Source of the DNA: Acidimicrobiia bacterium | Lineage (GTDB): Bacteria; Actinomycetota; Acidimicrobiia; Acidimicrobiales; Poriferisodalaceae | Length of the DNA stretch: 61,189 nucleotides | Assembly (NCBI GenBank): GCA_022821985.1 | Contig: JAJECP010000001.1 | Location: 1-61,189, forward strand | Direction of reading: 5' to 3' | In this document: positions 1 through 7,816 of the stretch, in pieces | Numbering within the stretch: the first letter of the stretch is position 1 | Layout: each line of letters starts with the position of its first letter | The notes under the pieces: generated by a model | Database searches by the model: none | What the model saw: only the letters and a program-made list of their open reading frames with translations | What the model was told of the DNA's origin: nothing | Translations under genes and position numbers: made by a program

Positions 1-19
1 TCACATACAGTGCAGTCGC

Positions 20-96
20 GAGGGTGTCCAAGTCCGGGCCCATGCCGAGAACCTCCAAGATCGAAGCGTGACTACACCCCGAGCTTGGACACCCTC
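20..96. repeat. Imperfect inverted repeat downstream of the PhyH gene
   Basis: Arms at 20-38 and 78-96 match at 17 of 19 positions when one is reverse-complemented; the outer 13 bases are perfect. The loop is 39 bases. It lies just past the stop of the minus-strand dioxygenase gene, so it could end that transcript, but no T-run follows. It could also be an arm pair of a larger element cut by the window edge. Nothing coding is seen in 1-136. Confidence 0.45.
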
Positions 97-136
97 ACCC
101 CACCAACGGCGGACCCCACCCCTTGGAACTAACCAT

Positions 137-1315
137 CTAGATGCCGAGGTCTTTGAGGTTGTAGTCCTTGATGGCCTCGCGGGCGTCGTCGTCCCAGACG
201 AACTCGTGCTCGCGGCCCACGTTGGGCTGGTACACGAACGGCGTCTCGTCACCGAAACGCTTGGAACGGGCATCGATCGCCCAGCCGATCACCCGGGAGC
301 GCTCGGCGATGTAGGTCTCGTCGTACAGCGAGATCGGGTTGTGGACGCCGCCGCTGCGCACGCCCAGCACCGACCGACGCCGGTGGAAGCCGAAATTGAT
401 GGTGACTCGCGGTCGGTCGGATGTGTTGGCGAATGAGCCATGGATGGCCTGGCGGCTGGTGATGGCGACATCGCCGGGTCCGCAGATGAGCGGCACCGCA
501 TCGGGCAGGCGGTCCGAGCCTGCCGCCTGGCACATCGCCTTGATGTCCAGCTTGCCCATGCGGTGCGAGCCGGGCACCACCCACAGGCCGTTGGTGGCAT
601 CGCAGCCGTAGAGCTGGGCCATGAAGTTGAAGCCGTGCGTGCCCTCGTCGAGCTCGGGATGGTCCCAGTGCGTCCAGCCGTCCTGGTGCCATGCCACCGA
701 GCCGCCGAGGCCCGGGTGCTTGATCCACACCACCTCGTTGAACGGCGTGAAGTCGGGGCCGTTGAGCGCTTGCGCGACGCCCAGCAGGCCGGGGTGCGCG
801 TACACCCGCAGGCAGGCCTCGGAGTACTGCAGCGAACCGCTGATGACCTGCGCCACCCACTCCGGCGCGCCGTCGGGGGCTGCGGGCTCGAACATCTTGA
901 ACGGATGGCGCCCGTGGGCGACATCGGTGCCGCCGTAGGGATCCGACAGCGGGCGGACGAACGAGATGGCCTTGCCCGTGCGGCCGGCATCGAGCGCTGG
1001 GCGGCCGTGCCGGTCGATGTCGGAGTCGGGGCCGGTTGGGCAGCGGTCGAGCAGGTCGATGACGTCGGCCTCGATGTCGGCCAGCTCGTCGGGGCCGAGC
1101 ACGCCCGTGAAGACGTAGAAGCCGCAGCGCGAGTAGGCCTCGGCGATCTCTGGATGCAGATCGCCGCTGTCGGTGAACCGAATCGGTCCGCGGTTGCCGA
1201 GCTGCATCGCCCGCTCGGTGCCGGCTGCCCGGTAGGCGACCATGTCGTCTTCGACATCGCCGTATTCGACAATGGGCACCTCGGTGAGTCCCAGCGTTGC
1301 TGCATTCGCGCTCAT
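137..1315 (-). CDS. Phytanoyl-CoA dioxygenase (PhyH) family Fe(II)/2-oxoglutarate oxygenase
   Basis: A 392-residue cytoplasmic oxygenase predicted to hydroxylate an unknown substrate using Fe(II), O2 and 2-oxoglutarate. The facial triad is visible: His210 and Asp212 in an AWHQDGW motif and a distal His292, with Arg303 placed to bind the 2-oxoglutarate carboxylate. The ATG start is set by a GGAGG four bases upstream; a longer reading frame extends further but runs through the neighbouring rarA gene out of frame and is not used. It begins 16 bases after the rarA stop on the same strand, so the two may share a transcript, although no functional link is evident. Substrates in this family range from fatty acyl-CoA to secondary metabolites, so the specific reaction cannot be named. 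Confidence 0.85.
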   Translation of the reverse strand: MSANAATLGLTEVPIVEYGDVEDDMVAYRAAGTERAMQLGNRGPIRFTDSGDLHPEIAEAYSRCGFYVFTGVLGPDELADIEADVIDLLDRCPTGPDSDIDRHGRPALDAGRTGKAISFVRPLSDPYGGTDVAHGRHPFKMFEPAAPDGAPEWVAQVISGSLQYSEACLRVYAHPGLLGVAQALNGPDFTPFNEVVWIKHPGLGGSVAWHQDGWTHWDHPELDEGTHGFNFMAQLYGCDATNGLWVVPGSHRMGKLDIKAMCQAAGSDRLPDAVPLICGPGDVAITSRQAIHGSFANTSDRPRVTINFGFHRRRSVLGVRSGGVHNPISLYDETYIAERSRVIGWAIDARSKRFGDETPFVYQPNVGREHEFVWDDDAREAIKDYNLKDLGI

Positions 1316-1331
1316 AGTGCCTCCATTGTGG

Positions 1332-2708
1332 TCAGTCGGCGGCTGGTTCGCTGGATTGCTCGGCGGGCGCTGCCGGGCGCAGGTCGCGTTCGCGGCCGTG
1401 CTCAGAGGGTTCCCAGTAGACGTTGCCGGCCACCTCGTCGGGCCGGTGCTGCTGGGGAACCCAGCCGCTCGGGTCGTCATGCGGGTACACGTAGCCCTCG
1501 CCGTGGCCCAGCGATGCGGCGCCCTGGTAGTGGGCGTCCCGCAGGTGGATCGGCACTTCGCCGGCGCCGGCGGAACGGGCATCGGTCTTGGCACGGCTGA
1601 GCGCGACCGTGACCCGGTTCGACTTGGGGGCGGTGGCAAGACGCACCACGGCGTGCGCGAGGTTGAGCTGGGCCTCCGGCAGCCCCACGTACTCAACCGC
1701 CCGGGCGGCGGCTTCGGCCACCAGCAGGGCCGAGCTGTCTGCCATGCCGATGTCCTCCGAGGCCAAGATGACCATGCGGCGGGCGATGAAGCGAGGGTCC
1801 TCGCCAGCGTCGAGCATGCGTGCCAGCCAGTACAGCCCGGCGTCGGGATCGGAGCCCCGCAGCGACTTGATGAACGCGCTGATGGTGTCGTAGTGACCGT
1901 CGGCGCCATAGCGGACCGCCTTGGCGTCCACGGCATGCTCGGCATCGGCCAGCGTGACGTGAGTGCCTGCAGTCGATGTGTCGGGGGCAGCGTGGGCTGC
2001 TCCGCTGATCTCGATGGCTTCGAGGGCCTCTGCCTCCTGGCGGCGCATGGCGAGCGCCACCGCCACCTCCGTGCTGGTGAGAGCGTGGCGCCCGTCGCCG
2101 CCGCTGCGGGCAGCGATGTGGTCGATGGCGTCAGCGTCTGCGGTCGCGCTTTCGGCTTCCAGCGCCCGATCGATGAGGGTGCGCAGCGCAGCGTCGTCGA
2201 GCGGCACCAGCCGGAACAGCGTCGAGCGCGACAGCAGCGGCGGGTTCACCTCGAAGTGCGGGTTCTCGGTGGTGGCGCCGATCAGCACGATCAGGCCGTC
2301 CTCGACCGCCGGCAGCAGCGCATCCTGCTGCGCTTTGTTGAAGCGGTGCACTTCGTCGAGAAACAGGATGGTGCCCCTGCTGTGCTCGCCGAGCCGCAGC
2401 CGGGCGTCCGCGATGACCTCGCGCACGTCCTTGACAGTGGCGCTCACCGCTGACAGCTCGCAGAACTCCTTGGCGGTTGATGCAGCGACCACCCGAGCCA
2501 GCGTCGTCTTGCCCGTGCCGGGAGGCCCCCACAGGATCACCGACGACAGCCGGTCAGCCTCGATCAGCTCCCGCAGCGGCCGCCCGGGGGCCAGCAGATG
2601 GTCTTGACCCACGATCTCGTCGAGCGTCCGGGGCCGCAGCCGCGCCGCCAGGGGAGCCTGACGGGCCAAGCGCTCAGCGCCTGCAGCTTCGAACAGCCCC
2701 TCGCTCAC
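1332..2708 (-). CDS. rarA: Replication-associated recombination protein A (AAA+ ATPase)
   Basis: RarA/MgsA (Mgs1/WRNIP1 family) is an AAA+ ATPase that acts at stalled replication forks. Counting from the GTG chosen here (458 residues), Walker A GPPGTGKTT is at 61-69 and Walker B with FLDEVHRF at about 116-123, followed by a sensor-1 GATTENP motif. The C-terminal half holds the RarA oligomerisation region with an SAFIKSLRGSDPDAGLYW stretch typical of the family. The GTG at 2706-2708 gives the usual family N-terminus (SEGLFEAAGAERL). Another in-frame GTG lies seven codons upstream at 2727-2729 and cannot be excluded. Neither start has a strong Shine-Dalgarno sequence. It precedes the PhyH gene by 16 bases. 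Confidence 0.93.
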   Translation of the reverse strand: MSEGLFEAAGAERLARQAPLAARLRPRTLDEIVGQDHLLAPGRPLRELIEADRLSSVILWGPPGTGKTTLARVVAASTAKEFCELSAVSATVKDVREVIADARLRLGEHSRGTILFLDEVHRFNKAQQDALLPAVEDGLIVLIGATTENPHFEVNPPLLSRSTLFRLVPLDDAALRTLIDRALEAESATADADAIDHIAARSGGDGRHALTSTEVAVALAMRRQEAEALEAIEISGAAHAAPDTSTAGTHVTLADAEHAVDAKAVRYGADGHYDTISAFIKSLRGSDPDAGLYWLARMLDAGEDPRFIARRMVILASEDIGMADSSALLVAEAAARAVEYVGLPEAQLNLAHAVVRLATAPKSNRVTVALSRAKTDARSAGAGEVPIHLRDAHYQGAASLGHGEGYVYPHDDPSGWVPQQHRPDEVAGNVYWEPSEHGRERDLRPAAPAEQSSEPAAD

Positions 2709-2805
2709 GCCTCGACGGTACGCCGCCACCGTTCAGGGCGCGTCCAGCCTGGGCCGCTCGTCGCAAGCTGGTCCACGGTGCGGGCGCGAGCGGCGAATGC
2801 CCCGA

Positions 2806-3195
2806 TCACAGCTCGGGGTGATCCACCTCGTACGCGCGGATGCGCTTGGCGAAGCTCAGGTCGTGTCCCGCGGGGTCGAAGATGGGGAACATGCGCTCGC
2901 CCCAGGGGGCGTCCCGGGGAGCTGCTTGCGGCGTCAGGCCCGCGTCGAGCGCTTGCTGGTAGAGCGCGTCCACGTCGTCGACATGGAAGATGACCCGGCC
3001 CCAGCCGGTCTCGGCCGCCGCAGGGTTGTCGACAGCGATCAGGTTGACGAAGCACTCGGCGCTGCGCAGCGTGCTGAACGGCGCGTCATCACCGCCGTAG
3101 CTGAGCCGGAAGCCCAATGCCTCGTAGAACCGCACCGACGCCGCCATGTCGGCGGTCCGCAACGTGATCGCATTGATTGACTCGACACCAGCCAC
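2806..3195 (-). CDS. VOC (glyoxalase/bleomycin-resistance) family protein
   Basis: A 129-residue single vicinal-oxygen-chelate unit made of two beta-alpha-beta-beta-beta modules. It opens with a strand ending in ITLRTADMAASVRFYEALGF, which is the family pattern, and closes with FDPAGHDLSFA. Such proteins bind a metal and act as lyases, isomerases, dioxygenases or drug-binding proteins; the reaction cannot be told from sequence. The start is a GTG at 3193-3195 with only weak ribosome-binding sequence. It is transcribed divergently from the fumarase gene across a 119-base region and ends 97 bases before rarA. Confidence 0.8.
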   Translation of the reverse strand: MAGVESINAITLRTADMAASVRFYEALGFRLSYGGDDAPFSTLRSAECFVNLIAVDNPAAAETGWGRVIFHVDDVDALYQQALDAGLTPQAAPRDAPWGERMFPIFDPAGHDLSFAKRIRAYEVDHPEL

Positions 3196-3302
3196 GGCGC
3201 CATTCTCGCCGCGGGATCCGGTGGCGCGCCGACACCGCCCCAGAGCGCCGCAATCCTGCCGTGCGCGACGGCCCGGTCAGTTCGCCGACGGGCAAGCGTC
3301 CG

Positions 3303-3308
3303 TAGCAT
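3303..3308 (+). promoter_or_regulatory. -10 box for a probably leaderless fumarase mRNA
   Basis: TAGCAT fits the actinobacterial TANNNT -10 pattern and ends six bases before the ATG of the fumarase gene, so transcription would begin at or next to the start codon. There is no Shine-Dalgarno sequence before that ATG, which agrees with leaderless translation. The -35 region is weak (TTCGCC at 3281-3286). Confidence 0.45.
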
Positions 3309-3314
3309 GAAGCA

Positions 3315-4997
3315 ATGAGCACCTACACCCACGTGGAGTTGCTTCCCACCGGACCCGCCGATGTGACCTACCGGCACCTCACGTCCGACTATGTCTCGAC
3401 CGTCACTGCCGCGGGGCGGCGCTTCCTCCAAGTCGAACCCGAAGCGCTGCGGTTGCTCACTGCTGAGGCCATGCGAGACATCTCGCACATGTTCCGCACC
3501 GGTCATCTGGCCTCGATCGCTGCGATCCTGGACGATCCCGAGGCCTCGGCCAACGACCGGTTCGTCGCCCTGGAACTGCTCAAGAACGCCAACATCGCTG
3601 CCGGGGGAGTGCTGCCGAGCTGCCAGGACACCGGCACGGCGATCATCTGGGGCCACAAGGGCGAGCGGGTGCTCACCGGCACCGATGACGAGCCCGACTT
3701 CGACGATGCCGAGGCCATCTCCCAGGGAGTGGCCGACACGTTTCTCACGTCGAACTTGCGCTACTCGCAGATGGCGCCGCTCGACATGTTCACCGAGCGC
3801 AACACCGGCAACAACCTGCCCGCCCAGATCGAGATCTACGCATCGCCGGGCGACGAGTACGAGCTGGTCTTCATGGCAAAGGGAGGCGGCTCGGCCAACA
3901 AGAGCTTCCTGTTCCAGGAGACCAAGGCCCTGCTCAATCCCGACAGCCTCACCCGGTTCCTCGACGAGAAGCTGCGCACGCTGGGCACTTCCGCCTGCCC
4001 GCCCTACCACTTGGCGGTGGTGATCGGCGGCACTTCGGCCGAGTTCGCGGTGAAGGTGGCCAAGTACGCGTCGGCCAAGTACCTCGACACGCTGCCCACC
4101 GCCGGCAGCGAGGCCGGCCACGGCTTCCGCGACCTCGAATGGGAAGGTCGCATCTTGGAACTCACCCGCGAGTTCGGCATCGGCGCGCAGTTCGGCGGCA
4201 AGTACTTCTGCCACGACGTGCGGGTGGTGCGCCTGCCCCGTCACGGAGCGAGCTGCCCCGTTGGCATCGCTGTCTCGTGCTCGGCCGACCGCCAGGCACT
4301 CGGACGCATCACCGCCGACGGCGTCTTCCTCGAACAGCTCGAGACCGACCCCGCCCGGTTCCTGCCCGAGACAGAGGAACGGGAGCTGTCATCCGGGGTG
4401 GTGCCGATCGACCTGAACCAGCCGATGGACGCCATCCGCAACCAGCTCACCCAGCACCCTGTCAAGACCCGGTTGTCACTCACCGGCACGCTGGTGGTGG
4501 CCCGCGACATCGCTCACGCCAAGCTCAAAGAACGCCTCGACGCCGGCGACGGGCTGCCCGACTACCTGCGTGAGCGGCCCGTGTATTACGCCGGCCCCGC
4601 CAAGACTCCCGAGGGCTACGCCTCTGGCTCGTTCGGCCCCACGACTGCGGGGCGCATGGATTCCTACGTGGAGCAGTTCCAGGCCGCCGGCGGCAGCCTC
4701 GTCATGCTGGCCAAGGGCAACCGGTCACGCCAGGTCATCGAGGCGTGCGCTCGCTACGGCGGCTTCTACCTGGGCTCCATCGGCGGACCTGCGGCGCGGC
4801 TGGCCAAGGACTCGATCCGCAAGGTCGAGGTGCTCGAATACCCCGAGCTGGGCATGGAGGCGGTCTGGCAGATCGAGGTGGAGGACTTCCCGGCCTTCAT
4901 CGTGGTGGACGACAAGGGCAACGACTTCTTCAGCGAAGTCTCAACGCCCGTGCTGATTTCTGCGAGCGAAGGGGCTTCGCCCCCGCTCGCGACATAA
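3315..4997 (+). CDS. Fumarate hydratase, class I ([4Fe-4S])
   Basis: Converts fumarate to malate in the TCA cycle. The 560-residue length fits the FumA/FumB type, in which the alpha and beta modules are fused. The three cluster cysteines are visible as Cys103 (PSCQDTGT), Cys228 (TSACPPYH) and Cys314 ([10 protein letters not shown]), at spacings close to E. coli FumA. The C-terminal module has the [30 protein letters not shown] signature region (about residues 427-452). The last dozen residues ([11 protein letters not shown]) are encoded by a hairpin sequence and look like a later addition to the tail. The gene is probably read from a leaderless mRNA. It faces the convergent PGPGW gene, with a shared hairpin terminator between them. 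Confidence 0.95.
   Translation: MSTYTHVELLPTGPADVTYRHLTSDYVSTVTAAGRRFLQVEPEALRLLTAEAMRDISHMFRTGHLASIAAILDDPEASANDRFVALELLKNANIAAGGVLPSCQDTGTAIIWGHKGERVLTGTDDEPDFDDAEAISQGVADTFLTSNLRYSQMAPLDMFTERNTGNNLPAQIEIYASPGDEYELVFMAKGGGSANKSFLFQETKALLNPDSLTRFLDEKLRTLGTSACPPYHLAVVIGGTSAEFAVKVAKYASAKYLDTLPTAGSEAGHGFRDLEWEGRILELTREFGIGAQFGGKYFCHDVRVVRLPRHGASCPVGIAVSCSADRQALGRITADGVFLEQLETDPARFLPETEERELSSGVVPIDLNQPMDAIRNQLTQHPVKTRLSLTGTLVVARDIAHAKLKERLDAGDGLPDYLRERPVYYAGPAKTPEGYASGSFGPTTAGRMDSYVEQFQAAGGSLVMLAKGNRSRQVIEACARYGGFYLGSIGGPAARLAKDSIRKVEVLEYPELGMEAVWQIEVEDFPAFIVVDDKGNDFFSEVSTPVLISASEGASPPLAT
4962..4990. repeat. GC-rich hairpin inside the 3' end of the fumarase gene
   Basis: Arms 4962-4968 and 4984-4990 (GCGAGCG/CGCTCGC) enclose a second stem 4971-4975 / 4979-4983 (GGGGC/GCCCC) with a TTC loop; two A bases bulge. 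It encodes the last residues of fumarase and sits seven bases before a second, stronger hairpin. Confidence 0.6.
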
Positions 4998-5024
4998 GGA
5001 ACTGAGGGCCTTGCCCTCAGTTCC
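4998..5024. terminator. Bidirectional hairpin terminator between fumarase and PGPGW genes
   Basis: A perfect 12-bp stem, 4998-5009 with 5013-5024, and a CTT loop, starting right after the fumarase TAA. No long T-run follows on either strand. It overlaps the last codons and stop of the convergent minus-strand gene, so it could serve both transcripts. Confidence 0.7.
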
Positions 5025-5460
5025 GCCAGAACAGGATCACGTCGAGCGGGTTGATGTCGCCGACTGTGAACCAGATCGAGGCGGCAATGCCCGCCGCGGC
5101 GAGCAGCACCATGGTGGCGATGGTCGAGCGGGGCAGCTTGCCATCGGCATCGGACGGCAGGCGTTCTCTCACCTTGCCCAGCAGCCGGTCGGCCCACGCT
5201 GCGTCCCGAGCCAGGATCGCCAGGCCCACGGCCACCACCAGCATCCCAGGGCCGGGCAGCGGCATCATGATGACGCCGAGCACCACCACGCTGAACCCGA
5301 AGCCCATCCTGACCAGCCGGAGCATCGAACTGCGCCACGCCTTCTGACGGGTCGGCTCGCGTTCGCCTGTCTCCAGCTCGGCCGCGATGGCGGCTTCGCG
5401 GAACCGCTCGCTGCGGGTCGGATCGCCGGGATCAGGTGTGTCGGAGGCAAATGTGTTCAT
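5017..5460 (-). CDS. Small membrane protein of the PGPGW family
   Basis: A 147-residue protein with two hydrophobic segments near residues 50-85 and 110-130. The first holds the MPLPGPGMLVVAVGLAILA stretch followed by a tryptophan, the hallmark of the PGPGW family (TIGR02611-like) of actinobacterial inner-membrane proteins of unknown function. The N-terminal 45 residues are hydrophilic and charged. The ATG at 5458-5460 was chosen because it gives the normal compact length; the frame is open further upstream but that sequence is not protein-like. It is convergent with fumarase and divergent from the MBL hydrolase gene 115 bases away. No function can be assigned. Confidence 0.75.
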   Translation of the reverse strand: MNTFASDTPDPGDPTRSERFREAAIAAELETGEREPTRQKAWRSSMLRLVRMGFGFSVVVLGVIMMPLPGPGMLVVAVGLAILARDAAWADRLLGKVRERLPSDADGKLPRSTIATMVLLAAAGIAASIWFTVGDINPLDVILFWRN

Positions 5461-5575
5461 GACTCGGCACGGCAGGGGGATGTGGGGCGGCAATAGTGTG
5501 GCGGTTCGTCGGCGTCCCGCAACGTCATCGCTGTGACGGGCGCCGCGCGCCGCAACACAACGAGGAGTCCCAACG

Positions 5576-6457
5576 ATGCCGACCGTCGAAACGCCCGAGC
5601 CGATCACCTGGACGGTGGGCGATGTCCGCATTACCCGCGTCTCCGAAATGGAGGTGCATTGGCCGTTCTCGGTGCTGCTGCCGGGGGCGGACGACCTCAT
5701 CGACGACTACGACTGGCTGCGGCCCGATTTCGTCACCGACGACGGCCGCATGCGCCTGTCGATGCACTCGCTGGTGATCGAATCGGAGGGCATGCGCATC
5801 GTCGTCGACACCTGCGCGGGCAACGACAAGTCGCGTCCCGGCGCGCCGCCGTTCGAGCAGCTCTCCACGCCCTTCCTCGAAGACCTCACTGCCGCCGGAT
5901 TCGCCCCCGAGACCATCGACGCCGTGGCCTGCACCCACCTGCACGTGGATCACGTCGGCTGGAACACGCGCCTCGTCGACGGCGAGTGGGTGCCCACGTT
6001 CGCCAACGCCCGCTACCTGTTCGCACAAAAGGAGTTCGACTACTGGCGCGCCGAGCCGCAGGACTACGGCCCTGTGTTCGAAGACTCGGTGGAGCCGGTC
6101 ATGGACGCGGGCCTCGGCGACCTCGTAGCGCTTGATCACCACATCAACGGGGAGGTCTGGTTCGAACCGACGCCTGGCCACACCCCTGGCCATGTCAGCG
6201 TGATCATCGAGTCTGCGGGCGAGCGGGCGGTCATCACCGGGGACATGACGCACCACCCCCTCCAGTTCGCACATCCCGACCTCGCCTCCAGCGCCGACTA
6301 CAGCCGCGACGGCAGCTCCACCGCGACTCGCCTCGACGCCTACCCCCGCTGGGCCGACGGCCGTCTCATCATCGGCACCCATTTCGCCGGCCGCACCGCA
6401 GGCCGCATCAAGACGGGCGACGAGCCCAACAGCTGGGTCTTCGCTCCCGGAGGCTGA
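5576..6457 (+). CDS. MBL-fold metallo-hydrolase
   Basis: A 293-residue metallo-beta-lactamase-fold hydrolase, cytoplasmic, with a full two-metal site: THLHVDH at 120-126, HTPGH near 200, a GDMTHHP aspartate near 222 and a late TH in IGTHFAG. The arrangement resembles the lactonase/quorum-quenching and related hydrolases, but the substrate is unknown. A GAGGAG about eight bases before the ATG supports the start. The last glycine codon and the TGA stop are inside a dispersed repeat that has a second copy at 58.5 kb, so the C-terminus may have been altered by that element. Confidence 0.88.
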   Translation: MPTVETPEPITWTVGDVRITRVSEMEVHWPFSVLLPGADDLIDDYDWLRPDFVTDDGRMRLSMHSLVIESEGMRIVVDTCAGNDKSRPGAPPFEQLSTPFLEDLTAAGFAPETIDAVACTHLHVDHVGWNTRLVDGEWVPTFANARYLFAQKEFDYWRAEPQDYGPVFEDSVEPVMDAGLGDLVALDHHINGEVWFEPTPGHTPGHVSVIIESAGERAVITGDMTHHPLQFAHPDLASSADYSRDGSSTATRLDAYPRWADGRLIIGTHFAGRTAGRIKTGDEPNSWVFAPGG

Positions 6458-6535
6458 GCCGATAGGCGAAGCCGGGGCCCGAGCGGCCCGTGAGCCCAAT
6501 CACATGAGAATGGGGAACAAGAGCGGGAGACAACA
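6450..6535 (+). repeat. Dispersed 3'-end repeat, copy A
   Basis: About 86 bases starting in the last codons of the MBL gene. Its first 48 bases match the reverse complement of 58519-58566 with only a few differences, the middle is variable, and the end (GGGAACAAGAGCGGGA) is again identical. In both copies the element carries GGC-TGA, which is the final glycine codon and stop of the gene it follows. Confidence 0.75.
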
Positions 6536-6541
6536 GGCACC

Positions 6542-6554
6542 GGCCCGGCGGGCC
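6542..6554. terminator. Short hairpin followed by TTT between convergent genes
   Basis: GGCCC (6542-6546) pairs with GGGCC (6550-6554), loop GGC, followed by TTT on the plus strand. It lies between the MBL gene and the convergent acyl-CoA dehydrogenase gene. The stem is short, so termination is uncertain. Confidence 0.35.
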
Positions 6555-6561
6555 TTTGCCG

Positions 6562-7674
6562 CTAGCCGCGGGGTTCTCGGGGCAGCCGCAGGATCCGTTC
6601 GCCGATGATGTTTCGCAGGATCTGCGTGGTGCCGCCCATGATCGTGTAGGCGGGCGCGTACACCACGTTGCGTGACACCCGGTTGGCGAGCATCGTCTCG
6701 GCGCCGGCCACGTCGCCCACGAAGCGGGAGACCTCCTGCTCGAACTCGGTGCACCACGTCTTGGTCACCGCCGAGTACTGGGGGAAGGGCGTCTGGCGCA
6801 GCACGTTGCGCAGCACCATGTCGCGGCCGATCCGGTAGCCGGTCTCGATGCGGGCCATCCTCTGGCGCACCAGCGGATCCGAGGTATCGGCCCGGTCCTT
6901 CATGTCGAGGTAGAGGCGCTGGTTCGACGCCAGCCGGTCGATGCCGCCCCGCTCGTGCTCGAGCTGGCGCATGGTCTGGGAGAAGCTGTTGTTCAGCTCG
7001 CCCACCAGGTGTTCAACGGGCACAGCCACGTCGTCGAAGTACACCTCGTTGAAGTGGGCGTCGCCCGAGGCGTCGCGGATGGGCCGCACCTCGATGCCGG
7101 GGGTGTCCATCGACACGACCAGCTCGCTCATGCCCTTGTGCGGTGGGGCGTCGGGATCAGTCCGGCAGATCAGATAGCACCAGTTCGCTGTAGCGGCGCC
7201 GCTCGTCCAGATCTTCTGGCCGTTCACGATGAAGCGATCGCCGTCTCGTACCGCCGTCGTGCCGATCGCGGCCACGTCTGAGCCTGCGTCGGGCTCCGAC
7301 ATCCCGATGCACCAGCGTGATCGCCCCGCGCGCATCTCTGGCAGGAACCGGGCCTGCTGTTCGGGCGTGCCGTAGGTGAGCAGCACCGGGCCGATCTGGC
7401 GGTCGGGGAAGAACGAGCTGGCCATCGGCGCGCCCCCGAGCAGCAGCTGCTCGGTGACCACGAATCGCTCAACCTCGGGCCGCCCGTCGCCGCCGGCTTC
7501 CACAGGCCAGCACATCCCGATCCAGCCACGAGCGCCCAGCCGCAGCGTGAACTCCTCCGAGTAACCCACCAGCCAGCTGTCATCGATGGTGAACAGGTCG
7601 GCGGTCGCTTCGCTCACCCACCTGGCTGCTTCGTCGGCCAAGTCGGTCAGTTCCTGGGGCCAGCGGTAATCCAT
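6562..7674 (-). CDS. Acyl-CoA dehydrogenase family protein
   Basis: A 370-residue FAD enzyme predicted to oxidise an acyl-CoA thioester at the alpha-beta bond. The FAD/substrate-binding signatures are visible: CIGMSEPDAGSDVAAIGTTA near 130-148, then NGQKIWTSGA, and near the C-terminus the IMGGTTQILRNIIGERILRLPR motif of the family. The ATG at 7672-7674 starts MDYRWPQE, a common N-terminus of this actinobacterial subgroup; a GTG seven codons upstream gives an unlikely basic extension. It is convergent with the MBL gene and starts about 140 bases from the LRR-fusion gene on the other strand. Substrate chain type (fatty, sterol side chain or aromatic) cannot be told. Confidence 0.9.
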   Translation of the reverse strand: MDYRWPQELTDLADEAARWVSEATADLFTIDDSWLVGYSEEFTLRLGARGWIGMCWPVEAGGDGRPEVERFVVTEQLLLGGAPMASSFFPDRQIGPVLLTYGTPEQQARFLPEMRAGRSRWCIGMSEPDAGSDVAAIGTTAVRDGDRFIVNGQKIWTSGAATANWCYLICRTDPDAPPHKGMSELVVSMDTPGIEVRPIRDASGDAHFNEVYFDDVAVPVEHLVGELNNSFSQTMRQLEHERGGIDRLASNQRLYLDMKDRADTSDPLVRQRMARIETGYRIGRDMVLRNVLRQTPFPQYSAVTKTWCTEFEQEVSRFVGDVAGAETMLANRVSRNVVYAPAYTIMGGTTQILRNIIGERILRLPREPRG

Positions 7675-7816
7675 CGCCGAGACCCTACGGCGCACCGGAC
7701 AAGCGATTCACGAAACCGCACATGCCGACCGGCAAGATTCCACGGAGTCGGCGGGGCCGAGTTGTACTCTCCGCGGTCGTCCCCTCGCCTCACGAGCCCC
7801 ACGCAAGGACGTGCAC

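Noticed and set aside
137..1945. 602-residue dioxygenase
   Set aside because: The upstream 210 codons are a shadow of rarA; a GGAGG-preceded ATG at 1315 gives the family length.
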